Origin: Erythroxylum novogranatense
Lineage: Eukaryota > Streptophyta > Magnoliopsida > Malpighiales > Erythroxylaceae
DNA: 64,000 bases
Direction of reading: 5' to 3'
Assembly: GCA_029891385.1 (NCBI GenBank)
Contig: CM057230.1
Span: 17,249,372 to 17,313,371 of the forward strand
In this document: positions 1-11,396 of the stretch, piece after piece
Layout of the letters: every line of letters begins with the position of its first letter
Numbering within the stretch: the stretch's first letter is position 1
Made by a program: the position numbers and the translations under genes
The notes under the pieces: generated by a model
Databases searched by the model: none
Seen by the model: the letters and a program-made list of their open reading frames with translations, nothing else
Told to the model about the DNA's origin: nothing

Positions 1-1346
1 TTCTCCGAATCCTGAGCAACATATACCTGTCCCTGCTTAATTTCACAACTACTAGCACATTTGGGGTTAATATCACAACTTTTAATACTTTTAGGGCCCA
101 TGCTTAAGATTGAGGGTTTGGGATGTAATTTCCCAAACCCTAATTCCCTACCTTTATAAACCTTATTTTCCTCCTTTCTCGTTTCTCCAACGACGGCTAG
201 CCCTCTTCCATAATCTTCTTTGTTCTTCTTACCTATTTCGACGACCGTCCCCTCACCGCTGTCTCCGGTGACTGTCGCCGCTCCGTTCGCGTTGCCCGTC
301 GGACCTTTTCGGCATTGGCTTCGCCAACCTTCTGGAAATCCGATCAAGTGAAAGCATTCTTCCCTACTGTGGCGGGGTTTGCCGCAGTGACTACACCGGA
401 TCTTGCCCGGTCGGCGTTGCTTCCTCGTCCCTTCGGTCCCTTCGACGTTTCTGAATAAGGTTTGATAGCATACCCTTGTCCATTTTCTGTTGAACCCACT
501 TGGGTTTGTGAGTTCCATCCAGATTTGGGATTAACACCGATCCCAAATCCGGCTTCAATGCCTGAGATTTTTGTCGATGAAGGCTCCCCCTTTTCAGCCC
601 CCATTATGTTCCGTCGGTCCCTTTCTTTTCTGATAACCGCATATGCTGTTTCAACAGATGGTAATGGGTCCTCTTTCAAGAGGTCCCGTTTTTTGGAATC
701 GAAATCTTCTCCGACTCCTACCAAGAACTGGTATAGCCTGGTTTCAGATCGGAGACGGTTGAAGGTAGTGATATCTTCTGGGCACACCATCGGGTTTGGC
801 TGTCGGGTTTCGATTTCTCTCCAGATCCTTTGGAGATTAGAGTAATATTGTTCAATTGAGTCTGTTCCCTTCTTCATACTATTTGCCTTGACTGTGAGAT
901 CAAATATTTGCACTCCTTCTTTGCCCTGATTGTATGTTGCGGCAAGGCCTTCCCACAGGTCCTTCGACGATGGATACTCTGCATAATTCACCACGAGCTC
1001 TTGTTCCATATTGTCAAGCATCCAGGAGCAGACTTTCAAATCAGTCTGCTCCCATTGTGTGTATTCGTACCGCTTCTCTTGCAGTGCCCTCGAATACTGT
1101 AATATGACTGAGTTTGCCCCTACCCCCAATTGCCATCTTCATCAGACGTGCCCACAGGGAGTAATTTGTTTGGTTTAATTTAACTGATAATGTGACTGTT
1201 TGTGGAATTGAGATTGTTTGCTGATTTGTTGATTGTGGCATGTTCTGCAGTAATGCCGCCAATTGATTGGCTAGTGTATCAGTACTGACTGGATTGGCGA
1301 GGCTGCCTTCATTCCCCGCCATTGTGTTGATGATGGCTTTGATCAA
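1..1346 (-). pseudogene. Copia gag polyprotein, frameshifted and partial
   Basis: The minus-strand translation starts at 1346 or shortly downstream (MAGNEG). It first shows the Copia-like N-terminal domain (NYSLWARLMKMAIGG), then a gag region (YTQWEQTDLKVCSWMLDN, SKDLWEGLAATYNQG, IEQYYSNLQRIWREIE). A CCHC zinc knuckle (CSHCGKPRHSREEC) lies near 400-365. These parts sit in different frames. One shift falls at about 1060-1130. A second lies near 420, just before the knuckle, where one frame ends at the stop at 344. A reading frame then stays open to position 1. Gag would package element RNA. The shifts suggest a dead copy, though sequencing error cannot be excluded. Confidence 0.8.
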
Positions 1347-1369
1347 ATCCTACCGCAAGATTGAACCAC

Positions 1370-1381
1370 GCTCTAATACCA
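1370..1381 (-). other. Primer binding site, initiator-Met tRNA type
   Basis: The minus strand reads TGGTATTAGAGC immediately inside the LTR. It differs at one base from the usual plant Copia primer site TGGTATCAGAGC. Confidence 0.8.
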
Positions 1382-1577
1382 TGAAGAAAAACGATGAAGA
1401 AAAATAAATATTTTGGGAATTTTCTGTATGTTTATTTCACTGTATTTTGTGTCCATATATAGATAAAGAGTCTTATTACAGGTAGACATCAACCTGTATA
1501 AGGAGACTATACATACAATTCAAATCAAATCACAATCCCTAAAATAAAGGGATCAGTATAATTTCCTAAAACTAACA
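1382..1577 (-). repeat. 5' LTR of the left-edge Copia element
   Basis: This 196-bp segment begins with TG and ends with CA on the minus strand. It is bounded on one side by the primer binding site and on the other by beta-amylase coding sequence. The second LTR is outside the window, so the outer boundary rests on the TG/CA ends and on the abrupt loss of amylase similarity. Confidence 0.75.
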
Positions 1578-2064
1578 TCTTTGACAATCTGAAAAAGTTT
1601 TTTGTAACCACTCCAGTGATATACCTGGGGAGCACGATTTTCAACTATTCCCCACCAGCGATCAACCATAACCCCATCCACATTGGCTGCCTTCAAGATC
1701 CTTAGATCGTTCACAAGACCTTCAGGACCAATTGGCAGTTCATGTTGATTACCCCAAGCTGACAATCCCCCACAAAAATCACTAGTCAAGAGCCACAATA
1801 ATAAACTCTGAAAGCACCACAAAAGGACAATCAACTAAAAGTCACGCAAATAGTCCGAAGTTTGGAAAACACAATCACATGGATTCTGTAGTTATCAATT
1901 TCTATCTTGTCAGTTTCATAAAACAAAATTTACGACAAAACATGGAAACCAAAAACAAATAAAGTAACAAAAGGAGTAAAACTCACCAGTAATATCACGT
2001 AAACAGGAACATAAGGAGTACCAGAGAAATCTCGTTCTTGAAACTCTGAAGGCGTTTCCGCAAC
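1578..2064 (-). pseudogene. Beta-amylase fragment (BAM2/7/8-like), two partial exons
   Basis: Two exons of a glycosyl hydrolase family 14 beta-amylase are readable on the minus strand. The first, 2064-1987, reads ETPSEFQERDFSGTPYVPV with AG and GT intron borders. The second starts at 1758 with LGVINMN and continues LVNDLRILKAANVDGVMVD, WWGIVENRAPQVYHWSGYK and LFQIVKD. Near 1735 about four bases are missing relative to the family's QLVDPEG, which shifts the frame. The exon stops at 1578 against a Copia LTR, and the catalytic core that should follow is absent. The motifs fit BAM2/7/8-type enzymes better than the plastid BAM1/3 group. It cannot encode an active amylase. Confidence 0.85.
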
Positions 2065-2420
2065 CTACAAGAAACAACCAAAATCAATAAACTATGTCAG
2101 AACAATGGCCTTGATGTTTATGGTTAGAAAGGCTTTCCCTAAAGCAAAAGCCGTTTGGCATTGGTTAAATTATAAACCCCAATGATGTTAAAATGAGAAG
2201 TTGAAATTCAAATATTACTTATACTCAATAGGTTAGTTTGATTCGTCACTTTCCCTATATTTACAAAGCGTTTATTTAAAAATAATAAATATAAAATTTT
2301 ATTAGAAAATTTTAATTCAATGAGTCTTTTAATTTTGGAAAATATACAATTTATAAATTATTGATATTTTTACTTACAGAAAAATATAATTTTGATTTGC
2401 CATGCATTTGATTTAAAAAT
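2065..2420. other. AT-rich spacer, no gene seen
   Basis: Upstream intron or flank of the amylase fragment, grading into AT-rich DNA. No coding signal was recognised. From about 2420 rightward the sequence starts to match the 3' flank of the second TNL gene (about 11900 on). Confidence 0.5.
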
Positions 2421-2800
2421 ATATAAAAGAAATATTATTTAGTTTAAAATGTGCAATTTTATAATTAAAACCACATTATAATTAATAGGATAAAAATTAA
2501 AATAAAATGGCACATTTAATGAGAATGTTACAATGCAATGAAGGTAATGAAAACGTGAACTCAATCATCTGGGAAGAAGTTTACATGTTTTGGATAGAAG
2601 TGAACTTGTGAAAGAGAAAGATTGGCTCCTCCGATTTTAGTGAAGGCAAGATAGTCATTTTGGCAGGACCGCCATTTCCATATCTACCAATTCCAGCGAA
2701 ATGTCTGCTATCATTTCCACTCAACTCGTGGAGGAGACAACTCATAGTTTCGCTAATTGCAGAGACAACCCTGCTTTCCGTTCTACCGTACAAAACTAAA
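2420..2800. repeat. 3' flank shared by both TNL copies
   Basis: This stretch resembles 11900-12200: the same AT-rich lead, the same ATCTGGGAA and ACATGTTTTG words, and a following stretch with partly similar codons. It marks the left end of the duplicated TNL segment. A 70-codon minus-strand frame (2793-2581) lies inside it. I do not recognise that peptide and do not call it a gene. Confidence 0.55.
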
Positions 2801-3076
2801 AAATCAAAAGATTGTTAAATGCCACGTAATTTTCCAATAAAGAACAGGCAGCAGTCAAAAGGGTAAAACGAAAATGGTGGTCTGAGACTTTAAAAAAAGG
2901 ATATATATGCTTGAGCAAGTCCAACCTTTTAAGGATATGGCTTCTCTCTCCAAGACAAGAAATCAGTCGCTGCTCGAAGGAGTTTCAGAGAGTTCATCAT
3001 TGGCTTCAGATACTTCATCTTCAGTTTCAAAGAGTTCATCATCATCATCTTCTGGAATCATATCATCGTCATTACC

Positions 3077-6000
3077 TTATGAGTTCATATCTTCGTCATG
3101 AACTTTGTCTTTTTTTTTTAAAGTTTCATTTTCATCTTGGTTGACATTTTCCTCTGGCAACAATGATTCTAGCATCCAATAGGCATTTTCATCATCATCA
3201 TCTTGCTCATCATCATCACCTTGCACATAACCCTCATCAACTTGCATATGCAGTGGAGCTATTCCACTGCAACCCTCATCAACTTGCATATACAGTGGAG
3301 TTATTCCACATTTTTTTATTTTGGCACACCCCCCAATACAGAACTTGAATGAGGCCGTATTGATGCAATGAAGACGGAATAATTGCCGTCTTTCAGATAT
3401 CCAATCATTAAAGTCATGCAAGCACCAAACTAGCACGTGTTGTTGCTCTGGTCGACAGCCAAAGTCTGGTCCAAGCGACGGACCACAATGGCTTTGATAT
3501 GGAAACAGAATGGTAGGGCTGTAGTTATCTTCAAAGTAGCATTCAAATTTAACAGACTCCGTACCCATATCAATATCAGGACAGTCTAAAACAACGCAAA
3601 ATGCGAATCCGAAGAATCTGCGATTAAAGAACCAATTTGAAGGAAGCTTTATTCTAATGATATCTCCTGTAGTTTGATGCCTGAACCACTCTGGACTACT
3701 ACTTCCCGGATAACATAAATAAACATCCTGCGTTTGAACCACAAAAAGAAGCGATATATACGGGATGCAAAATTTAACATTATTATTTATAAGAAAAAAT
3801 GTGTAACTATTCAAAGAGAAATATTGCATACCAGTGGCCAATTTCTCAACATCTTATACGCCATAGCCTCACATATCATTTTTTCCAACTTCAAGCAGTT
3901 GCCGAAGTTCATCTCGCAGCCCACAAAGATTGGTTGTTTGAAGGCCAACGATGTCTTGAGAGGTTCGCAATAAACAACAGTTAATCGACATAGACTGGTG
4001 GGAAGTTGTGGTACGGATTGAAGCCTTTGACAAAAATCTAATAGGAAACATACCAACAGAGAAAGTTGTTTAATACTAGCAGGGATCTTCACAAGTTCAT
4101 TCAGGCTCAATTTAAGCAAACCCAAATAGTATAAAGAATCAAGGTCCTTTGGTAATTCCCTTATACTATAGCGCGATAGACCCAAGGATTCCAACCCTTT
4201 CATATTGTCTATGGAGGATGGTATCGCTTCTATGCCTGAATCTGATAAATCAACTATCCTTACATTGTACATGGGCTCCAAGATCTCGGGAAATTTCTTT
4301 AAGTTGACGCAACATTTTAGAACAAGGATCCGAAGAGCTTTTAACTTGCAAATGTTACTTGGAAGACTTTCAAGCTTTTCACAATACTCCATATTCAACT
4401 CTTGCAGTCTACTGAGGCCTTCAATTGAAGATGAATGTACTTCTTTTATCGCGGTATGTCCCACATATAGTTTTCGTAAGTTTGTTGAAATTTCTGGAAA
4501 TATCTTCAGATTTGAACATTTCCCGAGATTAAGAATTTCAAGACATTGCAAATCAACATTATTTGGAAAACTCTCCAGATTTTGGCAACCTTCCATGTCC
4601 ATGTGTGTAATCTTGCTCAAGAGTCGGCAAGAAGATGAGGGAACCTTATTGCCAACGCCAAAAGGCAACTTACCAAAAACAATATCTGTGACACAAGATA
4701 TGAGAGGAGACTCAATTAGGGATTGTGCAGCCGCTTTTAGCTTGTCTGTACCCTGCGTAAGTAGTAGGAGATAATTGTGTATACACATTATAGTCTTTCT
4801 TTCAAGTAGAAAACCGTTAAGCATATATAGATATGTACGTACCTTCACTTCTTTCAATATCTGCTTAATATTACTCTCAGGAAGATGAAGCACAATAAGT
4901 TTTGTTGCATCAAAATCAGTCGGCAAAGACTCCAGTGGGTATTTATCCCAGTAAAGATATCTTAACCCGCTAGGTAGAAAATGGAGACCTCTAGTGAGAT
5001 GCAATTTACTTCCTTCACCACGAGAAGTATAAAACTTTAAGAATTTTAGATTGGGCATTCTCTTGAAAACATTCGGATCTAATACTATGTCTCTAATTTG
5101 AGACGTGTCGAGATTTATACTTTGAATTTCAGTTGCTTTAGTTCCCTAACAATCATGATAAAAAAGAAATGAATATAGATAAAAGAATTAATTCATAATA
5201 TTTTATCTATATAATTTTAGGCTTTAAATCTTACTTCATTTTCTTCAAACATACGTCGTATCTCTTCGGCATCCCATAATCTACTACGGCGTCTAAGATC
5301 ATTCGATTCTTGACGAACAATTTCTCTACCCATTTCTTGTAACAGATCATGCATATCTAATACATCATTTTCAGAAATAGTCACCAGAGACTTGTCAACA
5401 AGACGGCTTATTCCGATATCTGCTGAGAGTCCACAACTGCTAAATACTCTTTTTGCGTCGTCTATATTCTCACCTTTAAAGAAACATGCAATATGAAGAT
5501 AGATAGCCTTCTCTTCTCTATCTAATCCATCGTAACTAAGTTTCAGCACATCATGGATCTTATCGTTAGGGCAATTTGATAATTTTGTCAATACTCCTTT
5601 CCATAGCTCCACCCGGTTTCCACAAACACAAGAGCCCAAAACTTTGATAGCTAAAGGGTTACCTCTGGCATAATTAACAAATGAACCTATCAACGGGATA
5701 TGAGCTTGCAAAGGTTGCTTTTGTTTCAAGGCATTCTGAACAAAAAGTTCATGAGAGTCAGCGTAAGATAATGCTTTAACTTCGTATATATTGTCAGTAA
5801 TTCCTTGGAATACTTGTTTATCTCTACTCGTTATGATGATATTACTTCCTGCACCAAACCAGCATGGATTTCCAATTAAACACTCCAACTTTGATCCATT
5901 AGTCACGTCGTCAAAAACAACGAAGACCCTTTTTCTTTTCAACCTTTCCAAAAAGTAGAGTCCAGGACCGATGATTGGTGTATAAATTTTCACGTCTCTT

Positions 6001-6869
6001 TCCTCCAATAGTTCCAAAATAAGCTGTTCTAGCAACTTCTCTATGCCTCCCTTCTCTGATGCTTCTCTAACATTTTTAACAAAACAACGGCTTTCAAATT
6101 GACTCGAAACCTTAACAAAAATCGCTTCAGCAAGAGTTGTTTTGCCTATACCACCCATACCCCAGATTCCTAGCATGCGAACATCTGATGATCCGGTAGC
6201 TAATATCGTTTTCACTTGATTAATCTTTGATTTCAAACCCACGAAGCCCTCTAAGCTGCAGGGATAGAGCTGTTTCAATTTCTCTGAAACGTCTTTGACA
6301 ATTTGATCAATCAGTTTATTATCTTCCCTGAAAAATTGAAAATTGATTTTGAGGGAATCGGAAAATCGTCATCGTTGTTTCATGCGAAGTCAAAAACATG
6401 AACTTTACCTGTTGGCATCGGGACCCATCCCAGATATGTTGGCTGCTTTGGTCAAGGCATCCTTCCACTTTTGGATCTTGTTGGAGTACCTGGGATTTTC
6501 ACGGTGTCTCGCAAATGATTCTTCAAAACTCCCATTTTGTTTCCGAACGTCGGATGGATTAACACGATAGAACACAGGTATAACAATCTGATTATGGGAC
6601 TCATGGCATTCAATGATCTTCAGAAGTTCATCCAAACAACAGCTGGAAGAAGCATAGTTTTCAGAGAAAATAATGATAGAAACTTTCGAGTCGTGTATAG
6701 CTTGAAGAAGCGCAGTGTTGATTTCCTCCCCTCTTCGAAGTTGATTGTCCACAAAAGTTTTGAGGCCTTTGCGAGAAAGAGCATCGTAAAGATGACAGAC
6801 GAAGTTATGACGAGTGTCTTCACCTCTGAAGTTGATAAATACATGGTGTTTCCACTGCTGGGTGGCCAT
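3077..6869 (-). CDS. TNL-1: TIR-NB-ARC-LRR-C-JID immune receptor, five exons
   Basis: Predicted intracellular receptor for pathogen effectors. Exons run 6869-6409, 6327-5235, 5145-4843, 4752-3832 and 3727-3077. All have GT-AG borders and phases agree, giving 1142 residues. The TIR domain (about 8-150) has the putative catalytic Glu81, but the usual Trp of SSWCLDEL is Cys77 (SSCCLDEL). The NB-ARC has a P-loop GMGGIGKTT (210-218), kinase-2 VFDDV (291-295), GNPLA (376-380) and MHD (479-481). LRRs start with LRYLYWDKYPLESLP in exon 3 and fill exon 4. Exon 5 (from 927) is the C-JID/post-LRR domain (PEWFRHQTTGDIIRIKLP) followed by a very acidic tail. The start MATQQWKHH is the Met just before the TIR. 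The stop TAA at 3079-3077 may be premature (see findings). It is paralogous to the TNL at 12445-16728. Similarity is to the family; effector specificity is unknown. Confidence 0.9.
3229..3308 (-). repeat. 42-bp tandem duplication in TNL-1 exon 5
   Basis: Two near-identical 42-bp units (3229-3270 and 3271-3308, the second incomplete) encode ITPLYMQVDEG and IAPLHMQVDEG in frame. The paralogous TNL has one unit, so the duplication is specific to this copy and leaves the frame open. Confidence 0.85.
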
Positions 6870-6939
6870 GGGAGTGAAAGAATCAATTGAAGAAGAAATA
6901 GGTGAAGGTGAAGGATAGTAAGTTGCAAACAGCAGAAGA

Positions 6940-7110
6940 AGGAGAAACTGGATCGGTTTGGCGTGCTTTAAGTCTTTAACATGTGTCACTTGGGGGTTTC
7001 CGGTAGACACTAGTTGGGTTTGGCTAGGGGTGCTTTCAAATATGTCATTTGGGGGCAGCTGGAAAATACCTGGAACTTACGATGGCGACTTTTATCGCAA
7101 CTTAGGCTTA
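6940..7110. promoter_or_regulatory. 5' flank of TNL-1 with an internal repeat
   Basis: About 70-240 bp upstream of the start codon, a block with TGCTTTAA...TGTCACTTGGGGG is followed by a second, partly similar block, GTGCTTTCAAATATGTCATTTGGGGGCAGC. The TNL at 12445-16728 has the same element once, at 16825-16860. This is probably promoter or leader sequence, but no TATA box could be fixed with confidence. Confidence 0.4.
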
Positions 7111-7467
7111 AAAAAAATCACGCGTCATTCTTTATTTTTTCTCCCATATATAACACTATTTTTAGTTATGTACCAAAAACTTTGCTATTTACTGCGCCAC
7201 GGAAAAGTTGTTGAATTGGCTTAACAAGTTGTATAATTTTGAATTTTTATAAAAATAATTAATAATTAAAATTCTATTATCAATTCTGATGTAATTAATT
7301 ACTTCAACTAATATTGAAAGATAATGGAATTAGCCGTGGGTTTACTAAATAACATTCTAAATTAGCTGAAATAAAAATATATAATAGAATTTTCTTTTTT
7401 CCAAAATTATGAAAACCTTTTGCTATAACACATTTTTAACCCTTAAAATGCTTAATTTGACTCCCAA
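7111..7467. other. Spacer between TNL-1 and TCP11 copy 1
   Basis: AT-rich. From about 7190 to 7450 it matches 17220-17470 closely (TTGGCTTAACAAGTTG, CCTTTTGCTATAACACA), so it belongs to the duplicated segment. No gene seen. Confidence 0.6.
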
Positions 7468-10160
7468 CTATTTCGTCTTCAAACCCCAGTCCCCAGTCGC
7501 AGAAAATATTGACATTATTTTCTCAAGAAGCTTACAGAGCCGCTCGAAACACTGTGATACTATGTACTCCACGTCGGCAGAATTGGTGACCAAGTTTTTA
7601 GACGGAAGACTAGCATGCTGGCAGTAACATATCATGATTATAGTTAAGATGAAATATAAGAAACAATTATCCACATATGAAACCCATTGGTTCCTTGGGA
7701 CACTCTGGTTGATCATGTACTGCAAAGTTTCACAATTATCTTCAGTAATATAGTCCACAACTTTTGTCAATAAATTTAAAGAGAAACAATTATCCACAGA
7801 AATAAGCAACCTGCATTGGAAGCCGAGGATCTAATTTCTGGCACTGAATAGGTTGTACCCGCTGTCCGAAGAGTAGATGGAAATAAATTTTCAGAAGAAT
7901 CACTGTCTTTGGTGAAGTCACATAAATAATCCATATGCTCATGCCATTGCTGCTCCACATATGGAGAAACAGATGAAAGCCATTGCTTAACGGTAGAAAT
8001 TATAGAGCAGCACCTGGAGGTCCATGACGATTAGCAAAAGCCATATCGGTAAAATGATAAGATACTCCAAACTAGCAGGCCCTCTAATGACTGGCTCCAA
8101 GAGTTTAATCTGAGCTTGACTAGTCTCTCTCTTCAGAATCTGAAAGCAAGGGACCAATGATTACTATAGAAGGAAGAGAAGGGAGGATAATAAAGATCTC
8201 AAAATAAGAACCCTTAATTTAAGAATCACAGCCCTTCTGAACAAAAACTTTGTATGTATCTTGACACGACTCCAAAAATCTCAGTAGACAAGAACCATTT
8301 ACTCAAGATCAGCCATTCTTAGCACTGAAATATATAAATAGCAAAGCAAGCCACGAATTCTTAAAGAAAAATCTTGTAAAGATTTATTTCACATACTTGG
8401 CAACTGAATTATAAATTAGCATTAGCCTGCAGTGAACAAGTTCGATCGGTGCTAACAGTATTATTCGTACCAATATACTAGGTATTAAGAGCTATCAAAA
8501 AGCACTGATAAGGAATTAAGAACATTGGAACCAGTCCTTCACCTAAGAGATTTCATCTAGGCATCCTAGCGCCAAACATAACATTGAAATAAGAAACCAA
8601 CCTGAATCTCCTGCAAAGTGAAGTGCAGTCCTTTAATAATTGAGAGGACGTATGAAACTTTTGATTCATCCCCAGGTAGAGGTACCTCTCCTAGTTCTCT
8701 CAGTATCTTATTATGTAACTCTATCATCGCCTCATCATTTGCTGGAGCAGAAAGTTTTCGTAAAGTAATCAATGCGAACTCCAAGATGCTCCTAAGATAA
8801 GCCATATCTACTTCACCTGATTTCAGCATCTTCAAGGAGACAGTTTTGAAATCATGACCATGAGATTAGCAATTAAATATACTTTGAAATAAAACAAAGA
8901 GATCAATAGGAGTTTTGAGGTGCTGACTTGTTCAAGAATATCAACATCAATGGTTTCACTAATCTCTTTTCTCCAAGGCTGAGGAGACATCTCATACAGC
9001 TCATCCCTAACTTCCTTCATGAGTTTCAGAACCTAACTAAAGTCCGACTCATCATTTTTCGTGGATTCTAGAACACCATCCTAGAAAACCTTCTCCATCG
9101 TTTCTCTCACCCTTGCCTGCACACAGATGAAGTAAAAACAACATGTTAGGAATTTCTATCCTTGAAGCTTAACAACAACAAAAGGAAAGTCATCCGAAAA
9201 CATTAAATTGTTTAACTAAACATTATCTTGAAGAATTGAAAATAGGGGACCAACCTTAAGGCTGTTATGCTCTTCATGGGCGACATCAAGACCATTTGCG
9301 AATGCAGACTGATGCTTATGGATGATTTCATTTACAACTCATTATCACTGAACATTAAATTAAGGCTCAGACCTCTATCTGTTACACCTGTAGCATTTCT
9401 GGGGGGCAGATAGTCAACTCCTTTGACCAAGAAGGAACCATCTACGTCAAAGTATGGGCCCCCTTTGTTACTTGACCTTTGACAGCTTTCAGTTAGGGAA
9501 ATAGAATCGCAAGATATAGAAACTGAAGAACTTTTTGATAAATGAGTTAAAGATTTTTGTAAATTCTCACTATTCAGTCCATTAGATGCTTTTGTGTGCA
9601 TATGGTTCTTTTCAGATGCTTTTCTATGCATGTTAGAGAGAGAATGCAGACATCCAACTTCAGCAACACCACTTGGACATTTGACACCTGTAATTACATT
9701 TGATGCAATTTCAGAAAATAAACTGTAATTACATTTGATGCAACACCACTTGAACTCGTGTTTTTCAGAAGAACCAACAGATAAAAACCCATGATAAAGA
9801 ACAACTTCAACCAATATCTTACCTTTTCCAGCCGATTGTCTAACATGTCCTTCATCCTTTCTCTTTCAATCTCACGTTTATTGCAAACAAACCAAGCTAC
9901 TTGCTGCACCTTCAATAACCTATCATGGGCCCTTTTCTTCTCAGCTTCCAGAAATCCTGTTCTTCATCTTTCAGCAGCTGCACGCTTTCGGTATATTGCT
10001 TCATATACACACTCTTTGTAATTTCTCTCTCGGGCCAGCTTTTTCCTCAATGACTCAGCTGCTCTCCTTTGTGTAGAAGCTTTTAGGAGAAGTATTCTGT
10101 TAGCCTCTGCTTGCTGAACCCGAGATTTCACCTTTGTCCCAAGCTGCTCACATTGCTTCT
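7468..10160 (-). pseudogene. T-complex protein 11-like gene, copy 1, 5'-truncated
   Basis: Minus-strand exons match plant TCP11-domain proteins. In order they include TKVKSRVQQAEANRILLL, ESLRKKLARERNYKECVYE, KGVDYLPPRNATGVTDRG, MKEVRDELYEMSPQPWRKE, GEVDMAYLRSILEFALITL and SIIKGLHFTLQEIQ, then a C-terminal exon near 7800-7480. Plant TCP11 proteins have a basic coiled-coil N-terminal half and a C-terminal TCP11 domain, and their role is poorly defined. The first exons seen in the paralogous copy (25782-25370) are missing. Similarity between copies stops near 10160, where the reading continues into unrelated sequence. Several exon edges contain stops, for example after position 9351. Probably a dead copy. 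Confidence 0.75.
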
Positions 10161-11133
10161 TAAAATATATATTTGGTGCATATACCAGCATGAACCCAGG
10201 ACCATCATATGGCAAAGCCCCAGGAACTTAGTTTCTTTTTTTTGTTCCTTCCAAAAGACAATGGTAAGCCAAAATAGTCATCGAAAAAATAAGATATTTT
10301 CCCAGCAAATAATGACCTCCAAAGAGTACACCTTTTTTCGCCACTACATACTTATACAAAAGCTATTTTTAAAATGTTTTTATTTGGCATGTGAAGCAGA
10401 GACGAAAATCTCTAGCGTCAAAGTTAGAAACCTCAAATCCCAATCTAGCTCATACCAGCGCATTGAAACTTGGCCTACTTTAAAACCCAAATTTATGATG
10501 GAAGAGCAACTGACCTGATTTATTAAGCTAGAATAAATTGGATAAAATCAGCCTAACGGTTTTTTCTGAATAAAGTAAAAGGTTCATTCATCAAAAAATA
10601 AGGTTTTCTTCTTGTTAGATTTTGAGTGGAATTTGGGTAACGAGTTTTAACATTACCATGGCTTTTATTCAGCATCCGTATGATCTAAAACATCCATCCT
10701 TAGCAGAACAGTTAGCATATAATTTTTATGTGGGGATAAGACAGCTCTATAAGTTAGTTTTCCAGCTTCAGTGGGTAAATCAGTTTCTTGTGAGTTTTTC
10801 ATGTGAAAATGAGACGGATGATAGAAACAGGGAGAAAATTTTTCATGAAATGCTACTTCATGGCCAAAACATGGGCATTTCAACTCTTTCTCAAAATAGC
10901 ATCTTTAACTGGATGGAAAATTTCTCCCAACACAATCTCATCCACTGAGTATCAGATATGTCAAAAAAGAGCCCCTCGACTACAAACCGTATCTGTTGGA
11001 ATATGCCTAAATTCCAAGAACTTAGCGCAAGTAAATAAGAATAAGCAGTTGGTCAAATGCACAAAAAGAGCAAACAGAAAAACTTAACTAGGTGACAAGA
11101 AAGAGACAACTGGAGTTAAAAAGAAAAACAGAC
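10161..11133. other. No gene recognised
   Basis: Starts at the breakpoint where TCP11 similarity is lost. Short open frames on both strands lack recognisable motifs. This could be intron 1 or flank of the pyruvate-kinase exon that follows on the minus strand, but nothing proves it. Confidence 0.4.
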
Positions 11134-11396
11134 CTTGGTATCAAGCATAACAGCACAAAGGATCTGGGTGTTATGCATGGCGATTCTGAGATTGTTCAAG
11201 GTCTCCTGGTGGTACTCGTGAGTACCATGTGAAAAATTGAAGCGGGCAACATTCATGCCAGTCTTAGAAGCTTTTCAATCATAGGGACAGATCTTGAAGC
11301 TGGTCCCAATGTGCACACTATTTTGGTCCTTGGAACACGACCATCGTCACTACGAGGTAGCTCCTTCAGTATTCCTTCTATATCAATGTTTGGCAT
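11134..11396 (-). pseudogene. Cytosolic pyruvate kinase, first coding exon, frameshifted
   Basis: The minus strand begins at an ATG (11396-11394) with MPNIDIEGILKELP and goes on with RVPRTKIVCTLGPASRSVPM, MNVARFNFSHGTHEYHQETL and NLRIAMHNTQILCAVMLDTK, ending at a GT donor. This is the N-terminus of plant cytosolic pyruvate kinase, the last enzyme of glycolysis. Near 11270 one base is missing in the LLRAGMNV segment, which causes an early stop. No later exon (K+/Mg2+ site, C-terminal domain) was found nearby on the minus strand, so this is a broken fragment. Confidence 0.85.

Larger units (their letters stand above)
1..1577 (-). mobile_element. Copia LTR retrotransposon, 5' part only (cut by window edge)
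   Basis: A Ty1/Copia element on the minus strand runs off the left edge of the window. In element order it has a 5' LTR at 1577-1382, a Met-tRNA-type primer binding site at 1381-1370 directly next to it, and then a gag gene. The LTR begins TGTTAG and ends TTCA on the element's strand. On its outer side it abuts a beta-amylase exon, so the element appears to have inserted into that exon. The 3' LTR and pol lie outside the window, so the target-site duplication cannot be checked. Confidence 0.85.

Noticed and set aside
2907..3348. Plus-strand Ser-rich and His-rich frames
   Set aside because: They are the antisense of the acidic GAT/GAA codons of the TNL-1 tail; no independent evidence of coding.
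4205..4774. Long plus-strand frame (189 codons), and similar ones at 13686-14623 and 55288-55919
   Set aside because: Shadows opposite the LRR exons; all three occur because the LRR codons repeat between copies.
10111..11087. Several plus-strand frames of 90-135 codons
   Set aside because: No recognisable motif, no splice or promoter support.
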